Of a DNA stretch of 64,000 nucleotides, positions 18,355 through 27,876 are shown piece by piece. How positions within the stretch are numbered: the stretch's first letter is position 1; the number at the start of each line of letters is the position of its first letter. The translations under genes were made by a program, and so were the position numbers. The stretch spans positions 248,001-312,000 of the forward strand of contig NZ_CALPBY010000001.1 in the NCBI RefSeq assembly GCF_943181405.1, in the 5' to 3' direction. The DNA is from Cellulosimicrobium sp. Marseille-Q4280 (GTDB lineage Bacteria > Actinomycetota > Actinomycetes > Actinomycetales > Cellulomonadaceae). The notes under the pieces were generated by a model. It was not told the origin of the DNA. It did no database searches and saw only the letters and a program-made list of their open reading frames with translations.

Positions 18355-19232
18355 GGTGGCGTCGGCGCGTCGTCGCGGACGGGTTCGGCCGCCCAGGACG
18401 CGAGCACGCGCAGGCGTTCCGCCGACGGCGAGCCAGGCTCCGCCGTGTAGACGAGCAGCACCTGGCCCGGCTCCGCGGTGATGGCGAGCTCCTCGTACGC
18501 CAGCGTGAGGTCGCCGACCACCGGGTGGTGGAACCGCTTGGTCCCGGCGCCGTGCGTGCGGACGTCGTGAGCGCCCCAGAGCCGACGGAACGTCTCGCTG
18601 CGCGTCGAGAGCTCGCCGACGAGGTCCTGCAGGCCCTTGTCGTGCGGGTCCCGGCCGGCCTCGGCACGCATGATCGCGACACACATCTCGGCGAAGAGGT
18701 CCCAGTCGGGGTAGAAGTCGCGTGCCGCGGGGTCCAGGAACTGGAACCGGGCGAGGTTCGGGATGCGGCCGCCGTCGCCGATCACGGGGGAGTAGAAGGC
18801 CCGGCCGAGCGCGTTGGTCGCGATGAGGTCCTGGCGCTGGTCCCGGACGAACGCGACGCCGTCGGTGATCGCGGACAGCGCCCACTGCAGGCTCGGCCGG
18901 GGTGGCGCCGACCGGGTCGCGCGCCGGCGCGCACGCCCCGACGACGGGATGCCGTCGGCGGCGCGCGCGAGGTCGAACAGGTGCGCGCGCTCGGTGTCGT
19001 CGAGCTGCAGCGCCCGCGCCACGGCGTCCAGCACGGAGGCCGAGGCGCCGCCGACCGCGCCGCGCTCGAGCTTGGCGTAGTACTCCACGCTCACCCCGGC
19101 GAGCGTCGCGACCTCGCTGCGCCGTAGACCCGGGACGCGCCGGTTGGCGCCGCCGACGACGCCCGCCGCCTCGGGGGAGACCTTCGCGCGCCGCGACACG
19201 AGGAACTCGCGGACGTCCGCCCTGTTGTCCAT
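18315..19232 (-). CDS. XRE-family regulator with MmyB-like ligand-binding domain
   Basis: 305 residues from the ATG at 19232. The N-terminal helix-turn-helix is at about residues 15-75 ([37 protein letters not shown]). The MmyB-like PAS domain follows ([53 protein letters not shown]). In this family the C-domain binds a small hydrophobic ligand and the protein usually represses a divergent oxidoreductase gene. Here that is the alcohol dehydrogenase at 19376, with a large palindrome in between. The last residues ([10 protein letters not shown]) are encoded by the 11-bp repeat. Confidence 0.92.
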   Translation of the reverse strand: MDNRADVREFLVSRRAKVSPEAAGVVGGANRRVPGLRRSEVATLAGVSVEYYAKLERGAVGGASASVLDAVARALQLDDTERAHLFDLARAADGIPSSGRARRRATRSAPPRPSLQWALSAITDGVAFVRDQRQDLIATNALGRAFYSPVIGDGGRIPNLARFQFLDPAARDFYPDWDLFAEMCVAIMRAEAGRDPHDKGLQDLVGELSTRSETFRRLWGAHDVRTHGAGTKRFHHPVVGDLTLAYEELAITAEPGQVLLVYTAEPGSPSAERLRVLASWAAEPVRDDAPTPPRRATDERPMSDR

Positions 19233-19265
19233 GGTTCGAGGGTAGGCCGGGACCCGTGCACCCGA

Positions 19266-19318
19266 GGGAGTCCCTGGCGTGGGGTGCACCCCTGGTACAC
19301 CCCACGCCAGGGACTCCC
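19266..19318. promoter_or_regulatory. Large palindrome between divergent XRE and dehydrogenase genes
   Basis: Perfect 21-bp arms (19266-19286 and 19298-19318) around 11 bases. The core includes the self-complementary GGGGTGCACCCC, and GTGCACCC recurs just upstream (19256). The position between two divergent starts suits an operator for the XRE regulator rather than a terminator. Confidence 0.6.
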
Positions 19319-19375
19319 GGCCGCGCCCGGCGGCTGGTTCGCTGGCACGGTAGACCTCGAGAGAAAGGCACCACC

Positions 19376-20395
19376 ATGCGTGCAGTCGTCATGTACGCCC
19401 CGGGCGACGTCCGGGTCGACGAGACCGAGCGGCCGACCGTCGTCGAGCCGACCGACGCGATCATCAGGGTCGCCGCGACGTGCATCTGCGGGTCCGACCT
19501 GTGGCCGTACCGCGGCGCGGACGACGTCGACCACCAGCCGATGGGCCACGAGTACGTCGGCGTGGTCGAGGAGACCGGCTCCGCGGTGCAGGAGGTGAAG
19601 GTCGGCGACTTCGTCGTCGGGACGTTCTTCTCCTCCGACAACACGTGCGAGATCTGCCGGGCCGGCTACCAGACCCACTGCGTGCACCGCGGCCCCGGGG
19701 CGGTCCCCGGCGCCCAGGCCGAGTACGCGCGGATCCCGCACGCGGACGGCACGCTCGTCGCCACGCCCGGCATGCCCGACGACGACCTGCTCCCCTCCCT
19801 GCTCGCCGCGTCCGACGTGCTCGGCACCGGGTGGTTCGCCGCCGTCGCGGCCGAGGCCGGTCCCGGCAAGACCGTCGCGGTCGTCGGTGACGGTGCGGTG
19901 GGTCTGCTCGGCGTCCTGGCCGCCAAGCAGCTCGGCGCCGAGCGGATCATCGCGATGTCCCGGCACGCCGACCGGCAGGCGCTCGCCCGGGAGTTCGGCG
20001 CCACCGACATCGTCACGGAGCGCGGCGACGCGGGCGTCGCGCGGGTCAAGGAGCTCACCGGCGGGCTCGGTGCGCACAGCACCATCGAGGCCGTCGGCAC
20101 GCAGGAGTCGATGATGCAGGCCATCCGGTCCACCCGGGCCGGCGGGCATGTCGGCTACGTCGGCGTCTCCCACGACGTCTCGCTCCCCGGCCAGGAGCTG
20201 TTCTTCTCCGGCGTCCACCTGCACGGCGGTCCGGCGCCCGTGCGGCGCTTCCTGCCCGAGCTGATCCGGCTCGTCTGGGACCGGACGATCGACCCGGGCA
20301 AGGTCTTCGACCTCACCCTGCCGCTCGAGCAGGCGGCAGAGGGCTACCGGGCCATGGACGAGCGCCGCGCCACGAAGGTGCTCCTGACCCTCTGA
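19376..20395 (+). CDS. Zinc-dependent alcohol dehydrogenase (MDR family)
   Basis: 339 residues. Catalytic zinc ligands: Cys in CICGSDLW, the His-Glu pair in GHEYVG, and a structural-type Cys cluster (CEICRAGYQTHC). Rossmann motif VVGDGAVGLLGVLAAKQLGA. It oxidises an alcohol or reduces an aldehyde with NAD(P). Members of this subgroup next to MmyB-type regulators respond to reactive aldehydes, but the substrate here is unknown. A GAGAGAAAGG site precedes the ATG and the cupin gene follows by 41 bases, probably in one operon. Confidence 0.93.
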   Translation: MRAVVMYAPGDVRVDETERPTVVEPTDAIIRVAATCICGSDLWPYRGADDVDHQPMGHEYVGVVEETGSAVQEVKVGDFVVGTFFSSDNTCEICRAGYQTHCVHRGPGAVPGAQAEYARIPHADGTLVATPGMPDDDLLPSLLAASDVLGTGWFAAVAAEAGPGKTVAVVGDGAVGLLGVLAAKQLGAERIIAMSRHADRQALAREFGATDIVTERGDAGVARVKELTGGLGAHSTIEAVGTQESMMQAIRSTRAGGHVGYVGVSHDVSLPGQELFFSGVHLHGGPAPVRRFLPELIRLVWDRTIDPGKVFDLTLPLEQAAEGYRAMDERRATKVLLTL

Positions 20396-20436
20396 CCGGC
20401 CCGTCGAAGCACACAGCGAGAGGAAGGACCACCACC

Positions 20437-20835
20437 ATGAAGCTGACGAGGAGCGGCGGCACGACCGCCCCGGGACCCGACGACTGGTTCACCGGCACCG
20501 TCTACATCGACGGGATCCGCAATCCTGACGACCAGTCCTCCGTGGGCTGCGCCCACGTGCGGTTCGCCCCGGGGGCCCGCACGGCCTGGCACCGCCACCC
20601 TCTGGGGCAGACGCTGTACGTGACCGACGGCATCGGGTACGTCGCGACCCGCGGCGGCGAGGTCCAGGAGATCCGGCCGGGCGACGTCGTCTACGTCGAG
20701 CCCGGCGAGGAGCACTGGCACGGCGCGACGTCGGACCGGTTCATGGCCCACGTCGCGCTCCAGGAGGCCGACGACCAGGGACAGGTCGTCACGTGGCTCG
20801 AGCACGTGACCGACGAGGAGTACGGACGCGGCTGA
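20437..20835 (+). CDS. Cupin-domain protein (carboxymuconolactone-associated type)
   Basis: 132 residues. N-terminal [13 protein letters not shown] and motif 1 [20 protein letters not shown], then GEEHWHGA, with metal-binding His residues. This matches the QdoI/cupin group often encoded with MDR dehydrogenases under XRE control. Reaction unknown. Confidence 0.9.
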   Translation: MKLTRSGGTTAPGPDDWFTGTVYIDGIRNPDDQSSVGCAHVRFAPGARTAWHRHPLGQTLYVTDGIGYVATRGGEVQEIRPGDVVYVEPGEEHWHGATSDRFMAHVALQEADDQGQVVTWLEHVTDEEYGRG

Positions 20836-20977
20836 CCGGGCGAGCCGCTGGTGACCGCACGCCCGACCTGAGCCGGGTGACCGGGGCGTGCCGCGATCTC
20901 CAGATGCCCCGCTCCCCCCGCGGGAGCATCCTGGAGAAGGCGGTACGCCGACGTCCGCCACGGACAGGGGGCACCAC

Positions 20978-21925
20978 ATGTGCACGGGCATCAGGTTCTC
21001 GGACGGTCACGACAACCTCTATCTCGCACGGAACCTCGACTGGACGAGCGGCTACGGCCAGCAGGTGGTGGTCACGCCCACGGGGTACGCGCCCCGGTCG
21101 CCGTTCGGCGCGGTCCCCGGTATCCGCCACGCGACCATCGGCATGGGCATCGTGGAGGACGGCACACCGCTCTACTTCGACTGCGGCAACGACGCGGGGC
21201 TCGCCGTCGCCGGGCTCAACTTCCCCGGGTACGCGGACTACGCGCCGGGACCCGTCGAGGGCGCGACCAACGTCGCCGCGTTCGAGGTCCCGCTCTGGGT
21301 GTGCTCGCAGTTCGCGAGCGTCGACGAGGTGGAGGCGGCGCTCGCGGACGTGGTGATCGTGGACCGACCGATCAACGACAAGTACCCCAGCTCGCTGCTC
21401 CACTGGATCGTGGGCGACGCGACGCGCTCGATCGTGGTGGAGCACACGAGCGACGGCATGCACGTCTTCGACGACGACGTCGACGTCCTGGCGAACCAGC
21501 CCGGGTTCGCCTGGCACCACGAGAACCTGCGCAACTACCTCAACACCTCGCCCGAGTTCCCCGAGGAGGTCGAGCTCGGCAGGGCACACCTCGCGCCGTT
21601 CGGCTCGGGATCGCACATGCGCGGGATCCCGGGCGACTACTACTCGCCGTCGAGGTTCGTCCGCGCGGCGTACGTCAACGACCACTACCCGACGAAGGCG
21701 AGCGAGGAGGAGAACGTCAGCCGCGCGTTCCACACGCTCCAGCAGGTCGCGATGGTCGACGGCTGCGCCGCGATGGGCTCGGGCGAGTTCGAGACCACCA
21801 TCTACACGGGGCTCTTCTCGTCGAGGACGACGACGTACTACTGGAACACCTACGACGACCCGACGATCCGCAGCGTCGCGCTGGCGGACCGCTCGCCCGA
21901 CGGGACGGAGCTCGTCGTCGCCTAG
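20978..21925 (+). CDS. Choloylglycine hydrolase/penicillin V acylase family (Ntn-hydrolase)
   Basis: 315 residues beginning MCTGI, so Cys2 is the predicted N-terminal nucleophile exposed on loss of Met1. Other family marks are LARNLDW (Arg-Asp pair), GLNFPGYADY, and EHTSDGMHVFDDDVDVLANQPGF with the conserved Asn. Without a signal peptide it should be cytoplasmic. Homologues hydrolyse bile-salt amides, penicillin V or acyl-homoserine lactones; the substrate cannot be read here. An HNH-like ORF starts 9 bases after the stop. Confidence 0.92.
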   Translation: MCTGIRFSDGHDNLYLARNLDWTSGYGQQVVVTPTGYAPRSPFGAVPGIRHATIGMGIVEDGTPLYFDCGNDAGLAVAGLNFPGYADYAPGPVEGATNVAAFEVPLWVCSQFASVDEVEAALADVVIVDRPINDKYPSSLLHWIVGDATRSIVVEHTSDGMHVFDDDVDVLANQPGFAWHHENLRNYLNTSPEFPEEVELGRAHLAPFGSGSHMRGIPGDYYSPSRFVRAAYVNDHYPTKASEEENVSRAFHTLQQVAMVDGCAAMGSGEFETTIYTGLFSSRTTTYYWNTYDDPTIRSVALADRSPDGTELVVA

Positions 21926-21934
21926 GGTGCGCGT

Positions 21935-22384
21935 ATGAGCAACCTCAGCACGGTCGGCGACCGGGACTCGTGGCGCTGCTGGCTGTGCGACGAGCCGGTG
22001 GACCCTGGCGCCTCGGTGAACTCCGACCTCGGGCCCAGCGTGGACCTCGGCGCCACGACGTCGAAGAAGGCGAAGAAGCCCGCGGCGGGCACCGAGCGGC
22101 TCGCGCACCGCGCCTGCAACACGCGCAAGGGAGCGGTCGCGCCGGTCGTGCCGTGGTCTCCCGACCTCTTCGTCGTCGACCCCGCGCCCATCGTGGCGAC
22201 CGTGGAGCGCCTCGGGCGCAAGGGAGGGCGCGAGGTCGTGGCCCGCTGCTCGAGCCGCGCGGACGCCGACCAGGCCGCGGCCTGGCTCGTGGACCGGTTG
22301 TCACGCCTGGCCCCCGGCCTGGCCGTCACGACGCAGGTCGAGCCGGGCGGCGGGCAGTTCCTCCTGGTGCTGCGCGCCGCCTGA
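21935..22384 (+). CDS. HNH-like zinc protein, unknown function
   Basis: 149 residues. Cys15-x2-Cys18 (CWLCDEPVDP) and His58-x2-Cys61 (AHRACNTRKG) form a zinc site as in the treble-clef HNH group, with the Cys-Asn pairing of HNH enzymes. The usual catalytic His-His or Asp-His is not clear. The C-terminal half is alpha/beta and lacks a motif. It may be an HNH remnant or a structural zinc protein. Confidence 0.65.
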   Translation: MSNLSTVGDRDSWRCWLCDEPVDPGASVNSDLGPSVDLGATTSKKAKKPAAGTERLAHRACNTRKGAVAPVVPWSPDLFVVDPAPIVATVERLGRKGGREVVARCSSRADADQAAAWLVDRLSRLAPGLAVTTQVEPGGGQFLLVLRAA

Positions 22385-22447
22385 GGCACGGCGGGTGGTG
22401 CGGCACCGGGGGATCCCGCGCCGTGGAGGGCGCGGGTATGCGCTGCC

Positions 22448-22488
22448 GTGCTACTCGATGGCACGCCGTAGCACGTGCGCGCTAGGAT
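22448..22488 (+). promoter_or_regulatory. Operator and -10 of the toxin-antitoxin pair
   Basis: Inverted repeat GTGCTAC (22448-22454) and GTAGCAC (22468-22474) around 13 bases, followed by a -10 hexamer TAGGAT (22483-22488). Transcription would begin at about the antitoxin ATG (22495), so the message may be leaderless. Autorepression by the antitoxin-toxin complex is the expected use. Confidence 0.5.
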
Positions 22489-22494
22489 CTTGCC

Positions 22495-22764
22495 ATGTCG
22501 CTCCGGCCCGAGGTCAGCCAGCGAGACCTGCGCATGCGCTCGAAGGAGATCATGGACGCCGTCGAGCACGGTCAGGGCTTCACGGTGACCCGGGACGGCC
22601 GCGGGATCGGAGAGCTCGTCCCGCTCCGACGGAGCCGTCGGTTCGTCCCCCGGGCGGAGTTCGCGGCGCTCTCCCGCACGGCTCCGGCGATGGACCTCGA
22701 CGCGTTCCGTGTCGACCAGGAGGCGCTGGCGGGGACGGACCTGGACGACCCGTATGCCCGCTGA
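22495..22764 (+). CDS. Antitoxin, Phd/YefM-like
   Basis: 89 residues. The N-terminal DNA-binding part (SQRDLRMRSKEIMDAVEHGQGFTVTRDGRGIGELVPL) is the Phd/YefM fold. The C-terminal tail (MDLDAFRVDQEALAGTDLDDPY) would wrap the toxin. It overlaps the PIN toxin gene by 11 bases, the normal coupling for such pairs. Confidence 0.9.
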   Translation: MSLRPEVSQRDLRMRSKEIMDAVEHGQGFTVTRDGRGIGELVPLRRSRRFVPRAEFAALSRTAPAMDLDAFRVDQEALAGTDLDDPYAR

Positions 22765-23203
22765 GGTGCGGCGCGGGCTGCTCCATACGGACATCCTGGT
22801 CCTCCGGCGGTCGATCGACGCGAGCGTTCTGCCCGAGGAGGTCGCGATCAGCGCTGTGACGCTCGCCGAGCTCGCGGCCGGGGTCCATCTGGTGGGCGGG
22901 GACGACACCGCCGCACGGGACGAGCGGGCGCGGCGCACCGACGTCCTGCAGCGGGCGGAGCACGAGTTCGACCCGATACCGTTCGACGCCGAGGCCGCCC
23001 GCGCCTTCGGCAGGATCTGCGCAGCCGTTCGCGGTGCGGGCAGGACACCGCGGCGCCGCGTGGCCGATCTGATGATCGCTGCTGTCGCGGCGGTCAACGA
23101 TCTCCCGCTCTACACGACGAACCCTGACGACTTCGCGGGCCTCGAGGGTCTGCTCGAGGTCGTCGAGGTCGCTCGTCCGGTCATCGGCGACCGGGAGAGC
23201 TGA
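22754..23203 (+). CDS. PIN-domain toxin (VapC-like)
   Basis: 149 residues from the ATG at 22754. PIN acidic residues: Asp13 in LLHTDILVLR, Glu in VTLAELAAGVH, and Asp in RVADLMIAAVAAVNDLPLYTTNPDDF. Such proteins are Mg-dependent ribonucleases that cut tRNA or rRNA. The first motif reads HTD rather than the common DTS/DTN, but the essential Asp is kept. Neutralised by the overlapping upstream antitoxin. Confidence 0.9.
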   Translation: MPAEVRRGLLHTDILVLRRSIDASVLPEEVAISAVTLAELAAGVHLVGGDDTAARDERARRTDVLQRAEHEFDPIPFDAEAARAFGRICAAVRGAGRTPRRRVADLMIAAVAAVNDLPLYTTNPDDFAGLEGLLEVVEVARPVIGDRES

Positions 23204-23304
23204 TCACCGCCGCGTCCCTCGACTCGCGACCAGCGACCCGTCTGCGGTTCTGGTCAGGGACACTGGGGTGACAGCAATCTTCGCCGAGACAAGGAGTTCA
23301 CAAG

Positions 23305-24234
23305 GTGCCCCAGGGAACTGTCCGATGGTTCGACGCCGACCGAGGGTTCGGCTTCATCGACCTCGGGAACGAGGCCGAGGACCTGTTCGTGCACGCGTCC
23401 GAGATCGTCGGTGACGACGGACCGAAGCTGCTGCGCGAGGGGCAGGTCGTCGAGTTCGAGGTGGGCGAGGGTGACCGCGGCCCGCAGGCGCGCCGCGTCC
23501 GTGTCACGGGCGATCGGGCCGCCGACGCGCCCGCGGGCGTGCTCGGCACCGTCACCTGGTACGAGCCGGCCAAGGGGTACGGCTTCGTCACGCCCGACGA
23601 CGGTCGCGCCGAGGTCTTCGTGCACAGCTCGGCCATCGTCGGGGGAGGTGTGATCTCGGAGGGGCAGCGGGTCGCGTTCCTCGTCGTCGAGGGGGAGAAG
23701 GGGCCGCAGGCGGACCACCTGCTGCCGCTGGCGGCGGAGGTCGCACGGCCGACGTCGGACGGCGCGGACGGCACGGTGTCCTGGTACGACGACACCAAGG
23801 GTTTCGGGTTCGTCCTTCCCGACGGGGGCGGCGACGACGTCTTCGTGCACGTCAGTGCGCTCGGCCCGGGGTTGACCGAGCTCGCCGAGGGTGCGCGCGT
23901 GACGTACGACGTCGTCGCCGGCGACAAGGGGCCGAACGCCCGCAACGTGGAGCTCGTGCGCGGCTCCGGAGGTGCGCGCGCGGCCACGGATCGCGGTCGG
24001 TCGAGCCGTCCCTCGGGTTCCGGCGCGCCTGTGCGCGGAGGCGAGGGCACCGTCGCGCGCTACGACGCAGACCGCGGTTTCGGCTTCATCACGCCCGACG
24101 CCGGGGGTGCGGACCTGTTCGTGCACGTGTCGGTCGTGCGGGGCGCCGAGGTCCTGGAGGAGGGCGACCGCGTCCGCTTCAAGATTCGTCAGAGCGACCG
24201 GGGGCCGCAGGCCGACGGCGTCGAGCTGATCTGA
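23305..24234 (+). CDS. Protein with four tandem cold-shock domains
   Basis: 309 residues from the GTG at 23305, with AAGGAG at 23291. Four CspA-like OB folds at about residues 1-68, 78-146, 150-215 and 243-309. Each has an RNP1-type motif ([28 protein letters not shown]) and an RNP2-type motif (LFVH or VFVH). A Gly/Ser/Arg linker separates domains 3 and 4. Bacterial Csps are normally one domain of about 67 residues that binds single-stranded RNA or DNA. Four in one chain suggests a high-avidity RNA chaperone. It is followed by the AlaRS-like gene. Confidence 0.93.
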   Translation: MPQGTVRWFDADRGFGFIDLGNEAEDLFVHASEIVGDDGPKLLREGQVVEFEVGEGDRGPQARRVRVTGDRAADAPAGVLGTVTWYEPAKGYGFVTPDDGRAEVFVHSSAIVGGGVISEGQRVAFLVVEGEKGPQADHLLPLAAEVARPTSDGADGTVSWYDDTKGFGFVLPDGGGDDVFVHVSALGPGLTELAEGARVTYDVVAGDKGPNARNVELVRGSGGARAATDRGRSSRPSGSGAPVRGGEGTVARYDADRGFGFITPDAGGADLFVHVSVVRGAEVLEEGDRVRFKIRQSDRGPQADGVELI

Positions 24235-24329
24235 GCGAGCCGGCCCTCCGACTTCGCGTCGTGAGGAGCGTGGCCGACCGCAGGGATTTGCCCTGGAGGT
24301 CCGCCCGCGCGGTCCCTAGGGTCGACGAG

Positions 24330-25718
24330 ATGGACGCCCAGGAGATCCGCTCGGCCTACCTCGAGTTCTTCGTCGCGCGAGGGCACGCCGTAATCGAGCG
24401 AGCGCCCCTGGTGCTGCGCGAGGACCCGACGACGTTGTTCACCGGTGCGGGGATGCAGCCGTTGATGCCCTACCTGCTGGGCGTGCGGGAGCACGGTGCC
24501 GGGCCGCTCCTGGTCGACTCGCAGCCGTGCGTGCGGGCGCAGGACATCGACGAGGTCGGGGACCGACGGCACACGACCTTCTTCGAGATGCTGGGGAACT
24601 GGAGCCTGGGAACCGCCGACGTGGAGCAGCAGGTCCGGTGGTTCGCCGAGTTCCTCACGACGGTCGGTGTCGACCTCGGGCGCTTGTACGTGACGTGCTT
24701 CCGCGGGTCGCCCGAGCACGGGATCCCGCGTGACGACGCGGCGGCTCGGGCCTGGGTCACGGTCTTCACCGAGCACGGCGTCGCGGCACCGCTCGTGGAC
24801 GTGGGCTCCCGTGCGGACGGCGACCGTGAGGGGATGCGCGGCGGTCGGGTCTTCCTCTACGACTCCGAGGAGAACTGGTGGAGCCGCGGCGGCGGCCTGG
24901 AGGGCACGCCGGTGGGCGACCCCTGCGGACCGGACTCGGAGGTGTTCTACGACCTCGGGCCCGAGCACCACGACCCGTCGGTCGGCGAGCCCCACCCCGC
25001 GAGCGAGGGCGGACGGTTCGTCGAGATCGGCAACCAGGTGTTCATGCGCTACCGCCGCACCAGCGAGGGCTTCGTCGCGCTCGACGAGCCGAGCATCGAC
25101 TTCGGGGGCGGGCTCGAGCGCATCGCCGCGGCCGCCGCGGGGACCCCCGACGTGTTCGACGTGAGCCTCCTGCGACCCCTCGTCGACCGTCTCGAGGAGC
25201 TCAGCGGTCGCACGTACGCGGAGGACCCGCGTCCGTTCCGCGTGATCGCGGACCACGTCCGTGCCGCGACGTTCCTCGCCGCCGACGGGGTGCGCCCGAG
25301 CAACAAGACCCACGGGTACGTCCTGCGGCGGCTCGTCCGTCGGGCCGTGGTGCACGCTCTCCACCTCGGCCTGGAGGAGAGGTTCGCCGACGACCTCGTC
25401 GCCGTCGTGGCCGAGACGTACGGCGAGAGCTACGCGAGCCTGGTCGAGCAGCGCGAGGAGCTGAGCGCGGTCCTCCACGACGAGGAGGCACGCTTCCGTC
25501 GCACCGTGCACCGGGGGCTACGAGAGCTCGAGAAGCTCCAGGGCGCAACCGTCACCGGCGAGGACCTGTTCGTGCTCGCGGACACGTGGGGCTTCCCCGT
25601 GGAGCTGTCGGTCGACGAGGTCCGCCGCCGCGGCATGGCTCTCGCCACGGACTGGCGAGAGGTCTACGCGCTGCACCGTGAGCGCCAGCGCACGCGGTCG
25701 CGCGCAGCGGCCCGCTAG
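24330..25718 (+). CDS. Free-standing alanyl-tRNA synthetase catalytic-domain paralogue
   Basis: 462 residues from the ATG at 24330; true AlaRS is about 880. The class II core is intact: EIRSAYLEFFVARGHAV at the N-terminus, motif 2 region TTFFEMLGNWSLG, GDPCGPDSEVFYDLG, and motif 3 FGGGLERIAAA. The tRNA-recognition helices follow (RVIADHVRAATFLAADGV; GYVLRRLVRRAV). The chain ends after the helical domain, so the editing and C-Ala domains are absent. It may charge tRNA-Ala without proofreading or make alanyl-adenylate for another acceptor. It should not be annotated as the housekeeping AlaRS. Confidence 0.88.
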   Translation: MDAQEIRSAYLEFFVARGHAVIERAPLVLREDPTTLFTGAGMQPLMPYLLGVREHGAGPLLVDSQPCVRAQDIDEVGDRRHTTFFEMLGNWSLGTADVEQQVRWFAEFLTTVGVDLGRLYVTCFRGSPEHGIPRDDAAARAWVTVFTEHGVAAPLVDVGSRADGDREGMRGGRVFLYDSEENWWSRGGGLEGTPVGDPCGPDSEVFYDLGPEHHDPSVGEPHPASEGGRFVEIGNQVFMRYRRTSEGFVALDEPSIDFGGGLERIAAAAAGTPDVFDVSLLRPLVDRLEELSGRTYAEDPRPFRVIADHVRAATFLAADGVRPSNKTHGYVLRRLVRRAVVHALHLGLEERFADDLVAVVAETYGESYASLVEQREELSAVLHDEEARFRRTVHRGLRELEKLQGATVTGEDLFVLADTWGFPVELSVDEVRRRGMALATDWREVYALHRERQRTRSRAAAR

Positions 25719-25830
25719 GGGAACCCGGCCCCGTCGGACGCGCGCGGGTGCGGACGTCGCCGTGCCCGGCCCTCGCGTCCCGTCGACGGGGCGAGCCGGC
25801 GCCGCCGGGAATGAACGGCTCGCGACCAAG

Positions 25831-25914
25831 GTTGAGCCAGGTGGACTCAAGTACGGCCGGGTGGACTTGCGAGACCCGCCACCAGGTGCCTACCTTGAGT
25901 GAAGCAGACTCAAC
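25831..25914 (+). promoter_or_regulatory. dnaK promoter with two HAIR operators
   Basis: HspR boxes follow the consensus CTTGAGT-N7-ACTCAAG: GTTGAGC-N7-ACTCAAG at 25831-25851 and CTTGAGT-N7-ACTCAAC at 25894-25914. Between and overlapping them is a sigma-70-like promoter: TTGCGA (25867-25872), 18-base spacer, TACCTT (25891-25896). The second box covers the -10, so HspR bound there would block RNA polymerase. Confidence 0.9.
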
Positions 25915-25992
25915 CCGGTTCGCCCGGGGCGACCGTGCGCCGTCGTGCGCCACGGGGACCGGTGCGACCACAGCACAACGGAGGCAGCACAC

Positions 25993-27876
25993 ATGGCACG
26001 AGCAGTCGGGATCGACCTCGGAACAACCAACTCGGTCGTCGCCGTCCTGGAGGGCGGCGAGCCCACGGTCATCGCGAACGCCGAGGGTTCGCGCACCACG
26101 CCGTCGGTCGTCGCGTTCTCCAAGACCGGCGAGGTCCTCGTCGGCGAGGTCGCCAAGCGTCAGGCCGTCACGAACGTCGACCGCACCATCAGCTCGGTGA
26201 AGCGCCACATGGGCACCGACTGGGACGTCGAGATCGACGACAAGAAGTACACCGCGCAGGAGATCTCCGCGCGCATCCTCGGCAAGCTCAAGCGCGACGC
26301 CGAGGAGTACCTGGGCGAGCCCGTCACGGACGCGGTCGTCACGGTCCCCGCGTACTTCAACGACGCCGAGCGCCAGGCGACCAAGGACGCCGGCCAGATC
26401 GCGGGCCTCAACGTGACCCGCATCGTCAACGAGCCCACCGCGGCCGCGCTCGCGTACGGCCTGGAGAAGGGCAAGGAGGACGAGCTCATCCTCGTCTTCG
26501 ACCTGGGCGGCGGTACGTTCGACGTCTCGCTCCTCGAGGTCGGCAAGGACGAGGACGACTTCTCCACGATCCAGGTCCGCGCGACGTCGGGCGACAACCG
26601 CCTCGGCGGCGACGACTGGGACCAGCGCATCGTCGAGCACCTCATCAAGCAGGTGAAGAACAGCTCGGGCGTCGACCTGTCCAAGGACAAGATCGCCCTG
26701 CAGCGCCTGCGCGAGGCCGCCGAGCAGGCGAAGAAGGAGCTCTCGTCCGCGACGAGCACCAACGTCTCGATGCAGTACCTCTCGATGAGCGAGAACGGCC
26801 CCATCCACCTGGACGAGAAGCTCACGCGTGCGCAGTTCCAGCAGATGACGCAGGACCTGCTCGACCGGACGAAGGCCCCGTTCCACAAGGTCATCTCCGA
26901 CGCGGGCGTCTCGGTCTCCGACATCGACCACGTCGTGCTCGTGGGTGGCTCCACCCGCATGCCCGCCGTGACCGACGTCGTCAAGGAGCTCACGGGCGGC
27001 AAGGAGCCCAACAAGGGTGTCAACCCGGACGAGGTCGTGGCCGTCGGTGCCGCGCTGCAGGCCGGTGTCATCTCGGGCGACCGCAAGGACGTCCTGCTCA
27101 TCGACGTGACCCCGCTGTCCCTCGGCATCGAGACCAAGGGCGGCGTGATGACCAAGCTCATCGAGCGCAACACGGCCATCCCGACGAAGCGCAGCGAGAT
27201 CTTCTCGACGGCCGAGGACAACCAGCCGTCGGTGCTCATCCAGGTTTTCCAGGGCGAGCGCGAGTTCGCGCGCGACAACAAGCCGCTCGGCACGTTCGAG
27301 CTCACCGGCATCGCGCCGGCCCCGCGCGGCGTGCCGCAGATCGAGGTCACGTTCGACATCGACGCGAACGGCATCGTCCACGTCGGCGCCAAGGACCGCG
27401 GCACCGGCAAGGAGCAGAAGATGACGATCACGGGCGGCTCGGCGCTGCCCAAGGACGACATCGACCGCATGGTCAAGGAGGCCGAGGAGCACGCGGCCGA
27501 GGACAAGAAGCGTCGCGAGGAGGCGGAGACCCGCAACCAGGCCGAGGCGTTCGTGTACTCGACCGAGAAGCTCGTCTCCGAGAACAAGGAGAAGCTCCCG
27601 GCCGACGTCGTCACCGAGGTCGAGGCCGACATCGCGTCGGTGAAGTCCGCGCTCGAGGGTGAGGACGCCGCCGCCGTGAAGACGGCGCACGAGAAGCTCG
27701 TCGCGTCCTCGCAGAAGATCGGCCAGGCGCTCTACGCGTCGGCCGAGCAGGAGCAGGCGGCCGGCAACCCGGGCGCTGCGACCGACGACGCGACCGCCGC
27801 GGCGGGCGCGGGCTCGGCGCCTGACGAGGACGTCGTCGACGCCGAGATCGTGGACGACGAGGACGACAAGAAGTGA
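25993..27876 (+). CDS. dnaK: Chaperone DnaK (Hsp70)
   Basis: 627 residues from the ATG at 25993. The ATPase domain begins [20 protein letters not shown] and has [29 protein letters not shown] and [13 protein letters not shown]. The linker is [15 protein letters not shown] beta-sandwich substrate domain and helical lid follow. The C-terminus ends in the acidic EEVD-like tail [12 protein letters not shown]. It refolds proteins with GrpE and DnaJ encoded next to it. The expected repressor HspR is the last gene of the operon and needs DnaK as co-repressor in actinobacteria. Confidence 0.98.
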   Translation: MARAVGIDLGTTNSVVAVLEGGEPTVIANAEGSRTTPSVVAFSKTGEVLVGEVAKRQAVTNVDRTISSVKRHMGTDWDVEIDDKKYTAQEISARILGKLKRDAEEYLGEPVTDAVVTVPAYFNDAERQATKDAGQIAGLNVTRIVNEPTAAALAYGLEKGKEDELILVFDLGGGTFDVSLLEVGKDEDDFSTIQVRATSGDNRLGGDDWDQRIVEHLIKQVKNSSGVDLSKDKIALQRLREAAEQAKKELSSATSTNVSMQYLSMSENGPIHLDEKLTRAQFQQMTQDLLDRTKAPFHKVISDAGVSVSDIDHVVLVGGSTRMPAVTDVVKELTGGKEPNKGVNPDEVVAVGAALQAGVISGDRKDVLLIDVTPLSLGIETKGGVMTKLIERNTAIPTKRSEIFSTAEDNQPSVLIQVFQGEREFARDNKPLGTFELTGIAPAPRGVPQIEVTFDIDANGIVHVGAKDRGTGKEQKMTITGGSALPKDDIDRMVKEAEEHAAEDKKRREEAETRNQAEAFVYSTEKLVSENKEKLPADVVTEVEADIASVKSALEGEDAAAVKTAHEKLVASSQKIGQALYASAEQEQAAGNPGAATDDATAAAGAGSAPDEDVVDAEIVDDEDDKK

